In this document: positions 1-11,694 of the stretch, piece by piece
Layout of the letters: each line of letters begins with the position of its first letter
How positions within the stretch are numbered: position 1 is the stretch's first letter
Origin: Adineta ricciae
Lineage: Eukaryota > Rotifera > Eurotatoria > Adinetida > Adinetidae
Assembly: GCA_905250025.1 (NCBI GenBank)
Contig: CAJNOJ010000447.1
Coordinates: 1 to 64,000, forward strand
Direction: 5' to 3'
DNA: 64,000 nucleotides
The notes under the pieces: model-generated
What the model was told of the DNA's origin: nothing
Seen by the model: only the letters and a program-made list of their open reading frames with translations
The model's database searches: none
Made by a program: the position numbers and the translations under genes

Positions 1-1
1 C

Positions 2-2791
2 TCGAGTGTTGTATGGGAAAGAGGGATGTTACCGAAATTCATTCGAATACATGGTGAGTGTCCATCACTTCGACACATCGTATGTATGGATCCTATCGAT
101 GAAACGATATTGAAGATCGATAGTCTGTCCATCTACAACATGACGACAATCGAAAGGCTTGGTTCCATGAAACAATATGAGTTTGTTATAAGTGAACCGG
201 ATGATTGTGTTACAATTATTTATACTAGTGGAAGTTCAGGATTTCCGAAAGGTGCGATGATCTCCGCAAATGTATTTCAAAGTAATTTCCCTTCGTTGAA
301 CTTATCGTTTCGAGATGAACATGTGAAGTTTTGTTATCGACCATTGGCATGGGCCACAGATCGACAAGGTTCAATTGCTGTCTTTCTCGGCGGAGGACGG
401 ATAGGATTCTCAACAGGCAACGTCGATCGTCTCATGGAAGAATTACTTCTAGTGAGACCAACGAGTTTCTCTGCTCCGCCGACGATTTGGAATAAGATCT
501 ATTCTGAATATAAAGCAACTCTCTCATTGATGACAGCAGATCAATCAGATGAAGATGCAGCCAAAACGGAAGAAATGCTGCTGAAACAATTTGCAAAGTT
601 GATTCCAAATCGATGTCGAGTTCTGTCGATTGGTGGTGCAATGGTAAGTGGTACAGTGCTTGATTTTATGAAGCGTTGCTTTTCGGATCGATGTCAAATT
701 ATGGAATCTTATGGAACGACCGAATGCGGAAGCATCACATTTGATAATCTCGTTGAAACTTCAGTCAACTATCGTCTCGAATCAGTCGTCGAAATGGGAT
801 ATACAGTTGAAGATAAACCATTTCCACGAGGAGAATTATTAGTGAAAACGAATAAGATGTTTTCTGGATACATCAACAATCCTGAAGAAACTAAAATCGC
901 ATTCACTGATGATGGATATTTTCGTACAGGAGATATTGTTGAAGTACGTCATGTCGAGAATGGACAAGCGATCATACAGATTATTGATCGAAAAAAGAAC
1001 TTTTTCAAACTTTCACAAGGACAATTTGTGTCACCCGAGTTTCTCGAAAATATTTATCGAGAAAGTGCGTTTATCGAACAAATCTATATTCATGGGAATC
1101 TACTAGAAGATTCTGTTATAGCAGTGATTGTGCCAAACAAAGAATATGTTCAAGCATTTATGAAAAAACATCATCTGAATGCAAAGTTCAACAGTGGTCG
1201 TGAAGCAGAGAAGTTACTATGCGATGCTATTATGAATGATATGCGATCGTTAGCAACGAAAGACTCACTTCGAAAACATGAGATTCCTTCACGATGTATC
1301 ATCAGCTTCGAACCATTCACATCAGAAAATGGTTTGCTTACATCGTCGATGAAACTTTGTCGTTATCGTTTGGGTGCTCATTTCCATGATCGATTGAAGG
1401 CAGCTGAATCAATCGAAGATCGACTGAAAATTCTAGTCGAAAAAGCTATTGGACGCGACTTTAGTTCGAACTCATCAACAAACATGATCTCTCTCGGTAA
1501 TGACTCGTTGGCTGCTGTACGTCTTTCTCGTAGTATACAAAATGACTTGGGAGTATCGATTCCATTGCATCTACTGTTTGACTCGAATATGACTCTAGAA
1601 AGTCTCACAAAAATGATTGAAGATCCATCTCGACTTGCATCACACTCCGATTCAATCAAATCACGATTGTTACAGGATGCTGCAGAAGTGCTCAATGTCA
1701 ACATCGAAGAGACGAAAGACGCAAAAGATTCACCTACAATCGTTTTCATCACTGGAACTACTGGATTCGTTGGTGGTTTTCTCTTAGCTGAACTACTGAA
1801 AGTATATCCTTGTGATTGTAAATTTATTTGTTTAGTTAGATGTGACATGTCAATACCTCCACTAGATCGTATTCGAAAGAATATGATATTCCTTCAATTA
1901 TGGAATGAAACATACGAAGATCGTATCGTTGCAGTTCGAGGTGATCTTGCACAAGAATATTTTGGAATGGAAATAGAAACGTATTCTGCATTAGCAAATG
2001 AAACAGATGTGATCTTTCACTGTGGAACTATAGTCAACTTTGTACTTCCATATGAAAATCTTTATAGTTCGAATGTTTTTGGTACTCGAGAAGTAATTCG
2101 TTTTGCAAGTCATCATTCGATACGATGCATACCGATACACTACATATCCACCATGAGTGTTCTACCGTCGACTGTAGAACACGAAATGCATATCGATGAA
2201 GTGTCGACAGATCATTTGAGAACGGGTTATGCACAAAGTAAATGGGTGGCGGAGAAACTTATCGCTGAAGCTATTCGTCTCGGTTTGTCAGTGACAATTT
2301 ATCGGCTTGGATCAATATGGGCAGATTCAGAAACTGGTGCTTGTAATCAGCACGACATCTTTACACTATTTATAAGAGCAATGATAAAAACTGGCTGCTT
2401 TCCGACGACGGCTATCAACACAATATTGAATGGACTACCAGCTAATTTAGCAGTTCAGGGTATTGTCTCACTGAGTCGTCAGCGGTCGAATATCAACGGA
2501 AAAGTGCATCACATTGTTCCATTCGGTGAAGGAGTACCATTTGAGAATCTAATTGTATGTATGCGGCAATGTGGTATGACTGTGAACGATGTTTCATACG
2601 AAGAATGGAAAAGAAGAGTGGCGGAACAGTCGGAGCCTATCGTAGAATTTTTTTCTCAGAGTCCTTTCGAGAGAATCGTACCTGGAGATTCATCTACAAG
2701 CACTATCGGCTCTGAAGTACTTGATGATATTTATGTTATGAAATGGTTGAAATTTATATTGAATCACATTATTGGTGATCCAGTTGTTTAG
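2..2791 (+). CDS. Carboxylic acid reductase / NRPS-like A-T-R enzyme, 5' end cut by window
   Basis: The reading frame is open from base 2, so the N-terminus lies outside the window. Residues are numbered from the ATG at 26. The adenylation domain shows YTSGSSGFPKG (66-76), then SYGTTE, YFRTGD and the DRKKNFFKLS core. A carrier domain follows with LGNDSL, whose Ser494 should carry the phosphopantetheine arm. The thioester reductase domain has the NADPH loop GTTGFVG (577-583) and the catalytic Y735xxxK739. This order is that of CAR, alpha-aminoadipate reductase and stand-alone NRPS-like reductases: a carboxylic acid is activated with ATP, tethered and released as an aldehyde. I cannot name the substrate. 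No intron is visible over 2.8 kb, which in this intron-rich setting suggests acquisition from bacteria or fungi. An AATAAA-like signal (about 2838) follows the stop. Confidence 0.88.
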   Translation, partial: SSVVWERGMLPKFIRIHGECPSLRHIVCMDPIDETILKIDSLSIYNMTTIERLGSMKQYEFVISEPDDCVTIIYTSGSSGFPKGAMISANVFQSNFPSLNLSFRDEHVKFCYRPLAWATDRQGSIAVFLGGGRIGFSTGNVDRLMEELLLVRPTSFSAPPTIWNKIYSEYKATLSLMTADQSDEDAAKTEEMLLKQFAKLIPNRCRVLSIGGAMVSGTVLDFMKRCFSDRCQIMESYGTTECGSITFDNLVETSVNYRLESVVEMGYTVEDKPFPRGELLVKTNKMFSGYINNPEETKIAFTDDGYFRTGDIVEVRHVENGQAIIQIIDRKKNFFKLSQGQFVSPEFLENIYRESAFIEQIYIHGNLLEDSVIAVIVPNKEYVQAFMKKHHLNAKFNSGREAEKLLCDAIMNDMRSLATKDSLRKHEIPSRCIISFEPFTSENGLLTSSMKLCRYRLGAHFHDRLKAAESIEDRLKILVEKAIGRDFSSNSSTNMISLGNDSLAAVRLSRSIQNDLGVSIPLHLLFDSNMTLESLTKMIEDPSRLASHSDSIKSRLLQDAAEVLNVNIEETKDAKDSPTIVFITGTTGFVGGFLLAELLKVYPCDCKFICLVRCDMSIPPLDRIRKNMIFLQLWNETYEDRIVAVRGDLAQEYFGMEIETYSALANETDVIFHCGTIVNFVLPYENLYSSNVFGTREVIRFASHHSIRCIPIHYISTMSVLPSTVEHEMHIDEVSTDHLRTGYAQSKWVAEKLIAEAIRLGLSVTIYRLGSIWADSETGACNQHDIFTLFIRAMIKTGCFPTTAINTILNGLPANLAVQGIVSLSRQRSNINGKVHHIVPFGEGVPFENLIVCMRQCGMTVNDVSYEEWKRRVAEQSEPIVEFFSQSPFERIVPGDSSTSTIGSEVLDDIYVMKWLKFILNHIIGDPVV

Positions 2792-3609
2792 CGAGCAGAG
2801 ACACTTCTGGTTGTGGATTTTTCAGTATCGATAATAGAAATAAACGAAGTTTGATGAAGTATAGACTATAACTGATAGTAGTATGCAAATGATCAGAAGC
2901 ATCGGAAAGTACGTACTTGAACGATGCTACTTCTTTGTTATGTTAATAAATACAGACGTGATATTCAATCGTCGATAGATTGAATCAAATGGCAGAGAAA
3001 GTAAAGGAACAGTGACTAGACCAGTTTCAAATAAATTGAAAACATAAGTATGCATCGAATCGTTGTGTAACAACGTCCTCACACTTTAATCTATGATTAT
3101 AACCCTGTCTAGTTGTCATTCATTCCATAATCATGCGCATATGTCTTCTGAAGCTCTGCTATTAAGGACGAACGATCTGCAAGTGTGATTTACAACCACT
3201 ATCAAACATATGCGTAATCTCTGTTCGATTGCATTTACTATATCCAAATTCAATAACTTTAGAGACTGTTTCATATTAAAAAGGATGTACTTTAATTCTC
3301 AAAAGACAATTGTGCGGAACGAGATTAGAACGAGTATTCTCTCTGTGATATTAGTTCTACGCAAGAAAATTCCACAAATGATCGGCCATCCGATGAAACT
3401 CCGTTAACATGAAACTTGAACTTTATTCTTTTAATTGTTCTTGAACCACTCGCATTGATTCTTCGGATTATATGTTATCACTCTCTTGATTAATACCATA
3501 GAAATTCCACGCGTTTCTAGTTATCGGTGTAGTTACATACGCCGCAAAATACTACCAGCCGTCTCAGCTGGATGTTCTGTATAGTTTCATCAAGTTTTAG
3601 TGCTGTGGA
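2792..3609. other. Intergenic, nothing recognised
   Basis: Low-complexity AT-rich DNA with only short chance reading frames. It holds the 3' flank of the reductase gene and possibly decayed upstream parts of the receptor fragment that follows. Confidence 0.5.
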
Positions 3610-3966
3610 CTTCATTCGACTCTCTACAGTTTTTCATGTTACCTTGGTAATGCAAGCATCGCTGACTGTGATGAATTCGGCAACACTTGGTTCCTGTCGT
3701 TCTTGGACATTTTCGTTGATATTTGTTTGATGATTCGAGCAGTGAATCGAACGCGATGTGCTTTTCAAGGACAAGGAATACAATGGCGAAAGCATCGTAA
3801 AATAATCGCTCAATTTTTCCTGGTGTCAAGTACGTATGTGGTATGTGAATTTCCTCTGTCCTTAGTATTCATAATCCAATTACATGCAACCGATCCTTAC
3901 TTAGCAGCTTCTGTGCAGATGTTGTATTTGAATCACTTGTTCTGGCTGTACACTTGTCAGAAATGA
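3610..3966 (+). pseudogene. GPCR fragment (rhodopsin-like, TM5-TM7 region)
   Basis: The open stretch contains a TM5-like segment, then IQWRKHRKI followed by a hydrophobic TM6-like stretch and a TM7-like stretch. This matches the third intracellular loop and TM6 pattern of the expanded rotifer family of orphan rhodopsin-like receptors, two more of which occur near 47-50 kb. No matching N-terminal half or start codon can be found upstream without stops. I read it as a remnant. Confidence 0.5.
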
Positions 3967-4786
3967 GAGACACAATCAAAAATGCATTGGTAATCAAGTT
4001 CATGAAATGAAACAATCGAGTAGCACCTTTAGCTATAATACTCACTCTCAGTATGGAATATGATGAATATTTCTATCTATTTTCCTTTGGTGTTTTTAAA
4101 ATGATGACGAAATATTTATATCCGTGAGTCGGATGATAAGCTTCGTTCTTTTCGCTCTTCTCAAGTATGTATGTAGATGAAAGAGAAATACATTCAAGTC
4201 TATTTTCAATACCAATTTGAACTGACTAAATACAGAAATTTATATAAAAATAAAAACAAGAATTACAATCGTCATGGTTTAAGACACTCACATACGTAGA
4301 TGTATTTTTTTTATTTATAGAAATACGTAGAATACGATTATTGCATTATCAAAAAGATTTCAGTGATTATATACGTCAAACATCCATTTGATTTCACAAA
4401 AAATATAATTGCTTGTATTTATGTGCTTGTTTAATTTTTATTATTATCGTGCTGTTTCATAAAGTATGTTGATATTGTAATCAAGGTCACATTCAGTCAT
4501 CGATTGTTTCTCACAATCGATGGTGGCAAGCCGTAAGTGTGCAGCGCAGAATGAGAACAGGCTTTAATAGATATGTAAAACAAAGAAAAGGAAAAAAAGT
4601 CGATAAATCGACACTGTAATCAGCTAACATGTGACAAAATAGCCTTAGTAAAGATTCATCTGTCATATAACATTAACGTTGCTTTTTTCTCTGAATGTGA
4701 TAATAATAAAATATTTTATAATTGATCATGCATGTCGATATAAGAAAATATTTTATCGTTCGACAGGTAATTACAAAATCGAACAA
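3967..4786. other. Intergenic / 5' region of FG-GAP gene
   Basis: Very AT-rich with poly-T and poly-A runs. No coding signal was seen. It probably includes the promoter and 5' leader of the FG-GAP gene starting at 4787. Confidence 0.45.
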
Positions 4787-7700
4787 ATGAACACGCATGT
4801 TCAAACTGATATACACTTGGAACATACCTCTCCGATTGATCGAACTCAATCATCAATTACAAGTGTACACACCAATTCAGTTAATGAGAATACTGTCGTC
4901 AGGTAAAGCTTGGTTCGGTATATTCTACTTTGATTTCTTCTTTTGGATTAGGAGAAACCATGAGAAACAGTTCACGCCCGCAAAAAAGGCGGGTATATTG
5001 TCTGTAACATATGTTTGTACAGCTATGACAGTTGGCATTTTTATTGTATGTTTAACATATAAAAAGCTAGGTAAACCAGAGACTTCGCGTTTTCTTAAAA
5101 TAAACTTCAGACATACCTTCTTTTAGATAAAAGATGTTTAAGTACTTTTGTGCCAACGATAGGCAATTCGGCGAGTTACAACTCTCGGCCTCGATCGATT
5201 GCACTAGCAGATTTCAATCAAGATGGTAAATTGGATATTATTGTTACCAATTCTGGTACAGATAGTATTAAAATACTGGTCAACAATGATAACTATACTT
5301 TTATTGATTCAATAACGTATTCAACTGGATTGAAATCTGTTCCACATTCCTTAGTTGTGAACGATTTTAATAACGATGGTCTACTTGATATAGTTATTGG
5401 TAGATATGGTGCGAACAGTATTGGTATATTTTTTGGTAAATCAAACGGAACATTTAATAATATGGTAACCTTTTCGACTATGAGATCACGACCGTTCTAT
5501 CTTAGTACAGGCGATTTCAATAATGATAAACGATTGGATCTTGTTGTAGTCAATCACGGTACTAATAGCATAAGTATCTATCTTAATCAAGGTAACGGAA
5601 CGTTCGCAAATGAAATAAGTTATTCAATGGGATATGATTCTCTATCATACGCGACTGTCGTAGGTGATTTCAATCATGATAAAAACTTAGATTTAGCTGT
5701 TGTAAATTCCGGTATCGATAATATTGCTATTCTTTTTGGTATCGGTAATGGTCAATTTTCGTCTCCAACGTTTTACACTACGAAGTACGGTTCACAGCCT
5801 ACTTCTCTTGCGTTAGGAGACCTTAATAATGATGATATACTCGATTTAGTTGTTGCTACTTCTGGCGTACCTAGTATAAGCATATTCTACGGTTTCAAAA
5901 ATGGTACATTTGCGCAACAGAGATTATTGGAACTCGAAACTCCTGCATATCCACAATTTGTTGCTACCGGTGATTTAAATAAAGACAATCAAACGGATAT
6001 CATCATACTAGATTCAATCAATGGAGATATTCATGTACTGCTAGGTTATGGCAATGGATCGTTTTCGAGTATAACAACGTATATAACGAATGATAATGAT
6101 TCTCCCTATTCCGTAGCTATCGGCGATCTGAATCAAAATAACCGATCTGACCTTGCAGTCACGAGCTATACAACGAATAAAGTTTTGATTCTAATGGATT
6201 ATTCTTTTGCATTTACTGTAGATCAAAATCAGTATTCATTGGGCCGAAATTCTCGTCCATCATTTGTTGCACTAGGTGATTTTAATTCCGATCATCGATT
6301 AGATATGGCAGTTACCAAAATAAGCACTGACAGTGTTGGCATTGTGATCGGCTATGGGAATGGAAGTTTCTATCCCGAAATAACTTGTTCCTTGCCAACA
6401 GGATCTTCGCCGACTTGCATATCTGTTGCCGATCTCAATGATGACAATCGATCGGATCTGGTCGTTTCTAATTACGGTAAACATAACATCGGTGTTTTGT
6501 ATGGATATGGAAATGGAAGTTTTAGCAATATGACGGCGTATCCAACCGGTGTTGAAGCGTTTCCCATTGCTGTTACTATCGGTGATTTTAATAATGATAG
6601 CATCTTAGATATTGCAGCTGCAAATTTTCGCATCGATAATGTTGTTATATTTATAGGTAATAGAAACGGAACTTTTGCCAATGCAGTTAGTTATTCAACA
6701 AGTGTTGGTTCAGATCCCAGTGCCATTACTACGGCTGATTTCAATGGCGATAATATATTAGACTTAGCTGTAGCGAATTCTGGAAGAGGGAATGTGGGCA
6801 TTTTATTTGGAATAGGCGATGGTACCTTTAGCACAGTGATAACATATTCGACAGGATTTCAGTCGCATCCCGATTCGATCACTACTGGTTATTTGAATAA
6901 AGACTTGTGGTTAGATATTATCGCTGCAGATTCAACATCGGACAACGTTATTGTACTACTCGGACATGACAATGGAACATTTGGAGCAGCGACATCATTT
7001 ACAGATGACTCATTTTCGAATCCATCAGGTCTTGTTCTAGGAGATGTCAATTATGATAATTATCTTGATATTGTCGTGACTAATTTTGGCAATGATAATG
7101 TTGGTATTCTCGGTGGTGATGGAAACGGTTCGTTTATTTTAGCTCGGTCATATCAGTTACTGACTGGTGCTGGCCCAAAAGCAGTCATTATTGGTGATTT
7201 CAATAACAACACCCGATGGGATATTATTGTTACTGAATCCGGTCTTGGTTCTGTCAATTTACTTGTGAGATATATTGGCGCTGAGTTTCAGACGGAACTG
7301 ACGTATACAACTGGTAGTGGAACACATCCATATGGAGTAGCTGTCTATGACCTTAATAATGATAATCGATTAGATATCGTTGTTGCTAATTCAGCAACTG
7401 ACTCTGCGGGCGTCTTTCTTGGACATGGTGATGGCACATTTGAAACACAGACGACATTCGATGTCGGCAAAAATACTCATCCTCAAAATGTTGTCGTTGA
7501 TGACTTTGATAAAGACAACAGAACCGATGTTGCTACTGCCAATACAAATGGTGATAGTATAACTGTCTTGTTTGGATTTGAAAACAATAGGTTTGCCTCG
7601 ACAGCAACGTATCAGCTAAGACCTGGCGGTGCGCCGTATGCGTTGGCCGTCGCTGATTTTAATGAAGACAATATATTGGATATTGTCACTGTTAATAAAG

Positions 7701-9427
7701 GAACAGAAAATATTGCGATATTTTTCGGTTATAAATATATGACATTTAAAAGCCAACAAACATATTCGAATCAATATTCTCAAAGACCATCATCGATGAC
7801 CATTCGTGATTTAAATGGTGATACATACTTAGATATTGCAACTACATTTGCAGCGAGCGACAGTGTTGGAATCTTATTTGGTAATGGAAGTGGAACGTTT
7901 GGCGAATTAACAATGTATTCAGTAGGTGTCAATTCATATCCATATGAATGTATCGCCATCGATGTTAATAATGACAATAAGACGGATATTGTTGTAGCGA
8001 ATGCCGGCTCAAATACGATAGGTGTTCTTCTGGGATATGGAAATGGATCGTTTGCTCCCGTACTATTATTTTCTACAGGTGATGATTCACAACCATATGG
8101 AGCTGCTGCGGGCGATTTTAATAATGATTATATAATAGATATCGTTGTTGCAAATTATCGCGGCAATAATGTTGGTGTTCTGTTAGGACTTGGTAATGGG
8201 TCATTCAGTCCCGTCGTCACATATTCAACGAACGATGGATCTCGTCCACAGTCGGTAGCTGTCGGTGACTTTAATAATGACAGTCGACTCGATATTGCTG
8301 TCGCTAATTATCGTCGAGATAATATGGCGACGTTACTAGGAAATGGTGATGGTACTTTTCAAAATGCTGTTTTCTATTCTACTGGATATCTTTCCATGCC
8401 AACGTTTGTCAACGTTAATGATTACAATAATGATAACATATCCGATGTTGCTGTTAGTAATAAAAATGATGATACTATTGGAATTCTATATGGGTATGGC
8501 AATGGTACATTTGCGCCCGTAATGGATTATTCTACTGGTGAAGGATCAAGTCCCCAGAGTATCCGTTCAGGTGACTTTGATAATGATCAACGAACAGATA
8601 TTGCCGTTGCTTGTCCTGGAACAAACAGTATGGTCATTCTGTACGGATCGAATAACAAGCGATTTCTGTTAGGAGCATCCATTTCAACTGGTTCAAAATC
8701 TGGTCCCATATCATTAGCCATTGGTGATATTGACAACAATGGTCGACTGGATGTTGCTACCGCGAATTATTTGAATGATAATGTTGGTGTACACTTAAGC
8801 TATGGCACAGGAAATTTCGGTGGTATATCACGATATCCTTTCGCCAGGGGTTCACTTCCAGTTGCTATCGCTGTTAGTGATTTTAATAACGATAATCATT
8901 CGGATATTGTCGTTAGTAATTATGGTACAGGTGATATAAACATTATTGATGGTTATGGTGATGGAACGTTTGGTTCGTTGATCAAATATTCTTTATTGGA
9001 TGGTTCAACTCCAACAGCAGTCGCTGTCGGAGATTTAAACCTTGATAATAATTCGGATATTGTTGTCGTTGATTCGGAATTAAATAACATCTATGTATTT
9101 CTTGGAGATGGTAATAGTACATTCGTTCTACAAATGATCTACTCAGTTGGTTTAGGTTCTCTACTTCGCGGGGTGAATGTTGCTGATTTGAACAATGATC
9201 ATTTCTTGGACATCATTGCTGTTGCTGCTGGTACAAGTAAAGTTTTGCTCCTACAAGGTTATGGCAATGGAACATTTGGAAATGAAACATCCTTTACATT
9301 AGGCTACAACTATGATCCATACGCAGTCGCTGTCGGGGATTTTAATCAAGATCATTGGTCAGATATTGCTGTTGCCAACTATGGTGGAGATTATGTAGAA
9401 ATTCTACTACGCACTTGCGCTGCTTAG
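4787..9427 (+). CDS. Membrane-anchored FG-GAP/VCBS repeat protein
   Basis: Three exons are supported by splice sites and frame: 4787-4902, 4952-5070 and 5127-9427, with introns of 49 and 56 bp. Exon 1 encodes a hydrophilic, probably cytoplasmic N-terminus. Exon 2 encodes a single transmembrane helix (GILSVTYVCTAMTVGIFIVC). Exon 3 encodes about 1,430 residues of tandem repeats of roughly 47 residues with the calcium-loop signature DFNNDxxLDIVVAN and VGxLxGxGNGTF. These are integrin-like FG-GAP repeats that form beta-propellers, so the protein is a type II membrane protein with a huge extracellular propeller array, probably for adhesion or ligand binding. The repeats closely resemble bacterial VCBS/FG-GAP arrays and lie in one uninterrupted exon. 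A bacterial origin of the repeat exon followed by capture of a eukaryotic anchor is plausible. Many N-glycosylation sequons (NGT, NGS) are present. Confidence 0.88.
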
Positions 9428-10225
9428 ATAGGCATATTATCTAAAATTTTTTTGATTTCACGAAATTCAAAATAAAATACTCATGCACTTACAATATTAG
9501 TCAATTCTGTGTAATAATACATCTTCTCACACATGTAGACATTTCTCTTTCTTTCTTTCTTGCGCTTTCCTTCGATTATACAAACCTACATAAATCCATA
9601 TTGCTTCCAGTATTATCCATAGTCGTATTACTTCTTTTGTACTGCGGGTCGGATATCTGTATTGTTTGTTTCGATCTGAGCCCCGACCCTTTATGTTGCT
9701 GTTAATTCTTGTATCTCGAAATGTGACTTACCTTCTGAGTCCTCTTCATTCCATCCTACGAATACTTCCCTTGAAGTAATCGAGCTTATGTTTAGCTATT
9801 TCGTTAACAGTTTTGAACAAGAGAAGACGGTGTCTACAAGCGTAAGTGTTGCAAAATTTATCAGAACGTGGTCATTTTGATGCTAGTTGGTGTAATTTGT
9901 GGATCACCTACTGCCGGGGTTAAGGATACATCACCTTATTGGCGATTCGGTAAAATGGCTGTACGGTGCATCAATGAACATGACATTCACAAATTCATCT
10001 ACATATCATAGTAAGTTCTTCAAACCGATGGTCGGTATTATTTCGTCATTATCGTAGTCTCAGAGTGTAAGAGGTTCGAAGTTAATTGTAATTCATTTGA
10101 TTTTATTTAACTAGCTATCACTCAATTATGCATATTGAGAACATGAAGGGAAAAAGGTTCATTATGCACACCCTCAAGACGAATTGCGTACAAATGTCGA
10201 CCGAAATTGGTCATGAGCATATTGA
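9428..10225. other. Intergenic; one short hairpin
   Basis: No gene seen. A small inverted repeat pairs GGGTCGG (9646-9652) with CCGACCC (about 9683-9689). It is too short to assign a role. Confidence 0.4.
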
Positions 10226-10424
10226 TTATGAACACCAAGCCGATCGACCGAAGAAGTTACCATAATTGAAACCATGATTGACACAACATGTTAGAGCATA
10301 ACCGTAGGTTTGACATGATGGATCGCATTCCACAAAACGAGAAACAGCAGTAGCAAGGCTGATAACTAAAATCGAAACAATCAGTGCAAATGGGTCAACA
10401 CGTACCAATAGCTAAGACAAGCAT
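10226..10424 (-). CDS. Small cysteine-rich secreted peptide
   Basis: On the minus strand an ATG at 10424-10422 begins a 19-bp exon (10406-10424). A 40-bp GT-AG intron (10366-10405) follows, then an exon ending with TAA at 10226. The spliced product has 52 residues. It starts with a clean signal peptide (MLVLAIVISLATAVS) and ends in a mature part of about 36 residues with Cys spacing C-x3-C-x8-CC-x16-C. The splice removes an out-of-frame start and restores one continuous secretory leader, which is why I prefer it to the unspliced frame. Small secreted Cys-rich peptides of this size are typically antimicrobial, signalling or venom-like molecules. I do not recognise the family. The odd number of cysteines (five) suggests one lost cysteine or a dimer. 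Confidence 0.5.
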
Positions 10425-10990
10425 CTAGACGAAGAAGCGCAACATAATTCGAACAGGTGATTATTCAGTGGACCAGTACGCAGATGAAGTAGTAAGATTG
10501 TTAAGGTGAATGTTTGAAATGACGTGGATTTCTATAGGTGTGTATGGGAAAGAGACAGATCTGGATGTGTAGGAAGATGGATTGATTCGACGGACGAGTA
10601 TATATATATATATATGAATGCGTGCGATGAAGTCGAAAAAAGACTGTACTACGTGAAAATAAATCTATCTCGATCGTTCCAGTCAACATCTGGGATAGAA
10701 TAGAAAGAGAACAATGAGATAGGATTCAACAACGTATAGCGAATCTTGACCTATTTTTTCGCGTGTCGAAAGGAAAACTGCCATTTATGTTCATATTACG
10801 GTAAAAAATCCATTATTTGAAATCTATGAAACGTTCATCGTTTAATTCTGGTCGACGAATCTGCCGATGATGAAGATGTATAAATGTGAAAAAAACACAT
10901 CTGTTTGAAGAAACATCGCATGGTTCTATACTGTCACTTGCATTTCATTTGAAATTTTGCTTTTTTTTCGAAAAGAAATCAAAACATACC
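10425..10990. other. Intergenic with TA microsatellite
   Basis: No gene seen. It contains a (TA)n tract at about 10599-10615. The right end is the leader of the secreted-protein gene at 10991. Confidence 0.4.
10599..10615. repeat. (TA)n microsatellite
   Basis: A run of about eight TA units. Confidence 0.8.
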
Positions 10991-11495
10991 ATGAAAAGCA
11001 CACTTTTGTTATTCATCTCAATGTTATTCATTGTTATACCAACAGGATATTCGACCAATCATCGAAGTATATATTTCATTCAGCAGATTCTGGGAAGAAA
11101 AATATGCTTATGTTTATCTAGATTTCAATCGAAGAGCAACTCCCCAAGATTATAATGGACCATGGGGAGAAGGAGTCAAATGTCCATATGAGAATCCGTG
11201 TAAATAATTCATATCCACTGTGATACGTCTCTACTCTTTCGCTTTAGCTGCTCCTATCGGCACAACAGTATACAAAGGCACAGTACCAGCAGCAATGACT
11301 ACTGATGCTGTGAATTACCTTCGTAATTCAACTGTCAAGATATTTCAAATCAGTGATGTCAAAACGTATCCGATTTTAATCAATCAGTTTTTCGTATTGA
11401 GAAAAGAGTTCCATACTTGGCATTATTCGAATGGTAAACTCTTAACTGGTTGTTGGACAGGTGTTACTGTTTATCAATGTATCAGCCAATCATGA
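10991..11495 (+). pseudogene. Secreted protein, frameshifted (unknown family)
   Basis: An ATG at 10991 starts a strong signal peptide (KSTLLLFISMLFIVIPTGYS). Coding potential then switches by one base to another frame near 11060-11085, reading FWEEKYAYVYLDFN onward. A 48-bp GT-AG intron (11200-11247) joins this frame perfectly to the last exon, which ends at 11495. No intron of suitable length explains the first frame change, so either the gene carries a one-base indel or the assembly does. The mature part has a few cysteines and no domain I recognise. Confidence 0.4.
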
Positions 11496-11694
11496 AATCT
11501 ATCATTTCCATATCGATTCTATTTTGAATAACAAATATATCTAAAGTCAACAGATGACGTGATATGACACCAACATACATTCTTTTTTTTTGTTCTACGA
11601 TAGTTGATGATTGCTTATCGAAGTCATTGTGTGTGCGTGTGTGACATGATAGATGGGTTCTTTTTTCACTTCGCATTTCGTTTCGAGATTTAGT

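Noticed and set aside
9645-9689. Short GC-rich hairpin as a regulatory RNA
   Set aside because: Seven base pairs with a long loop are expected by chance at this length.
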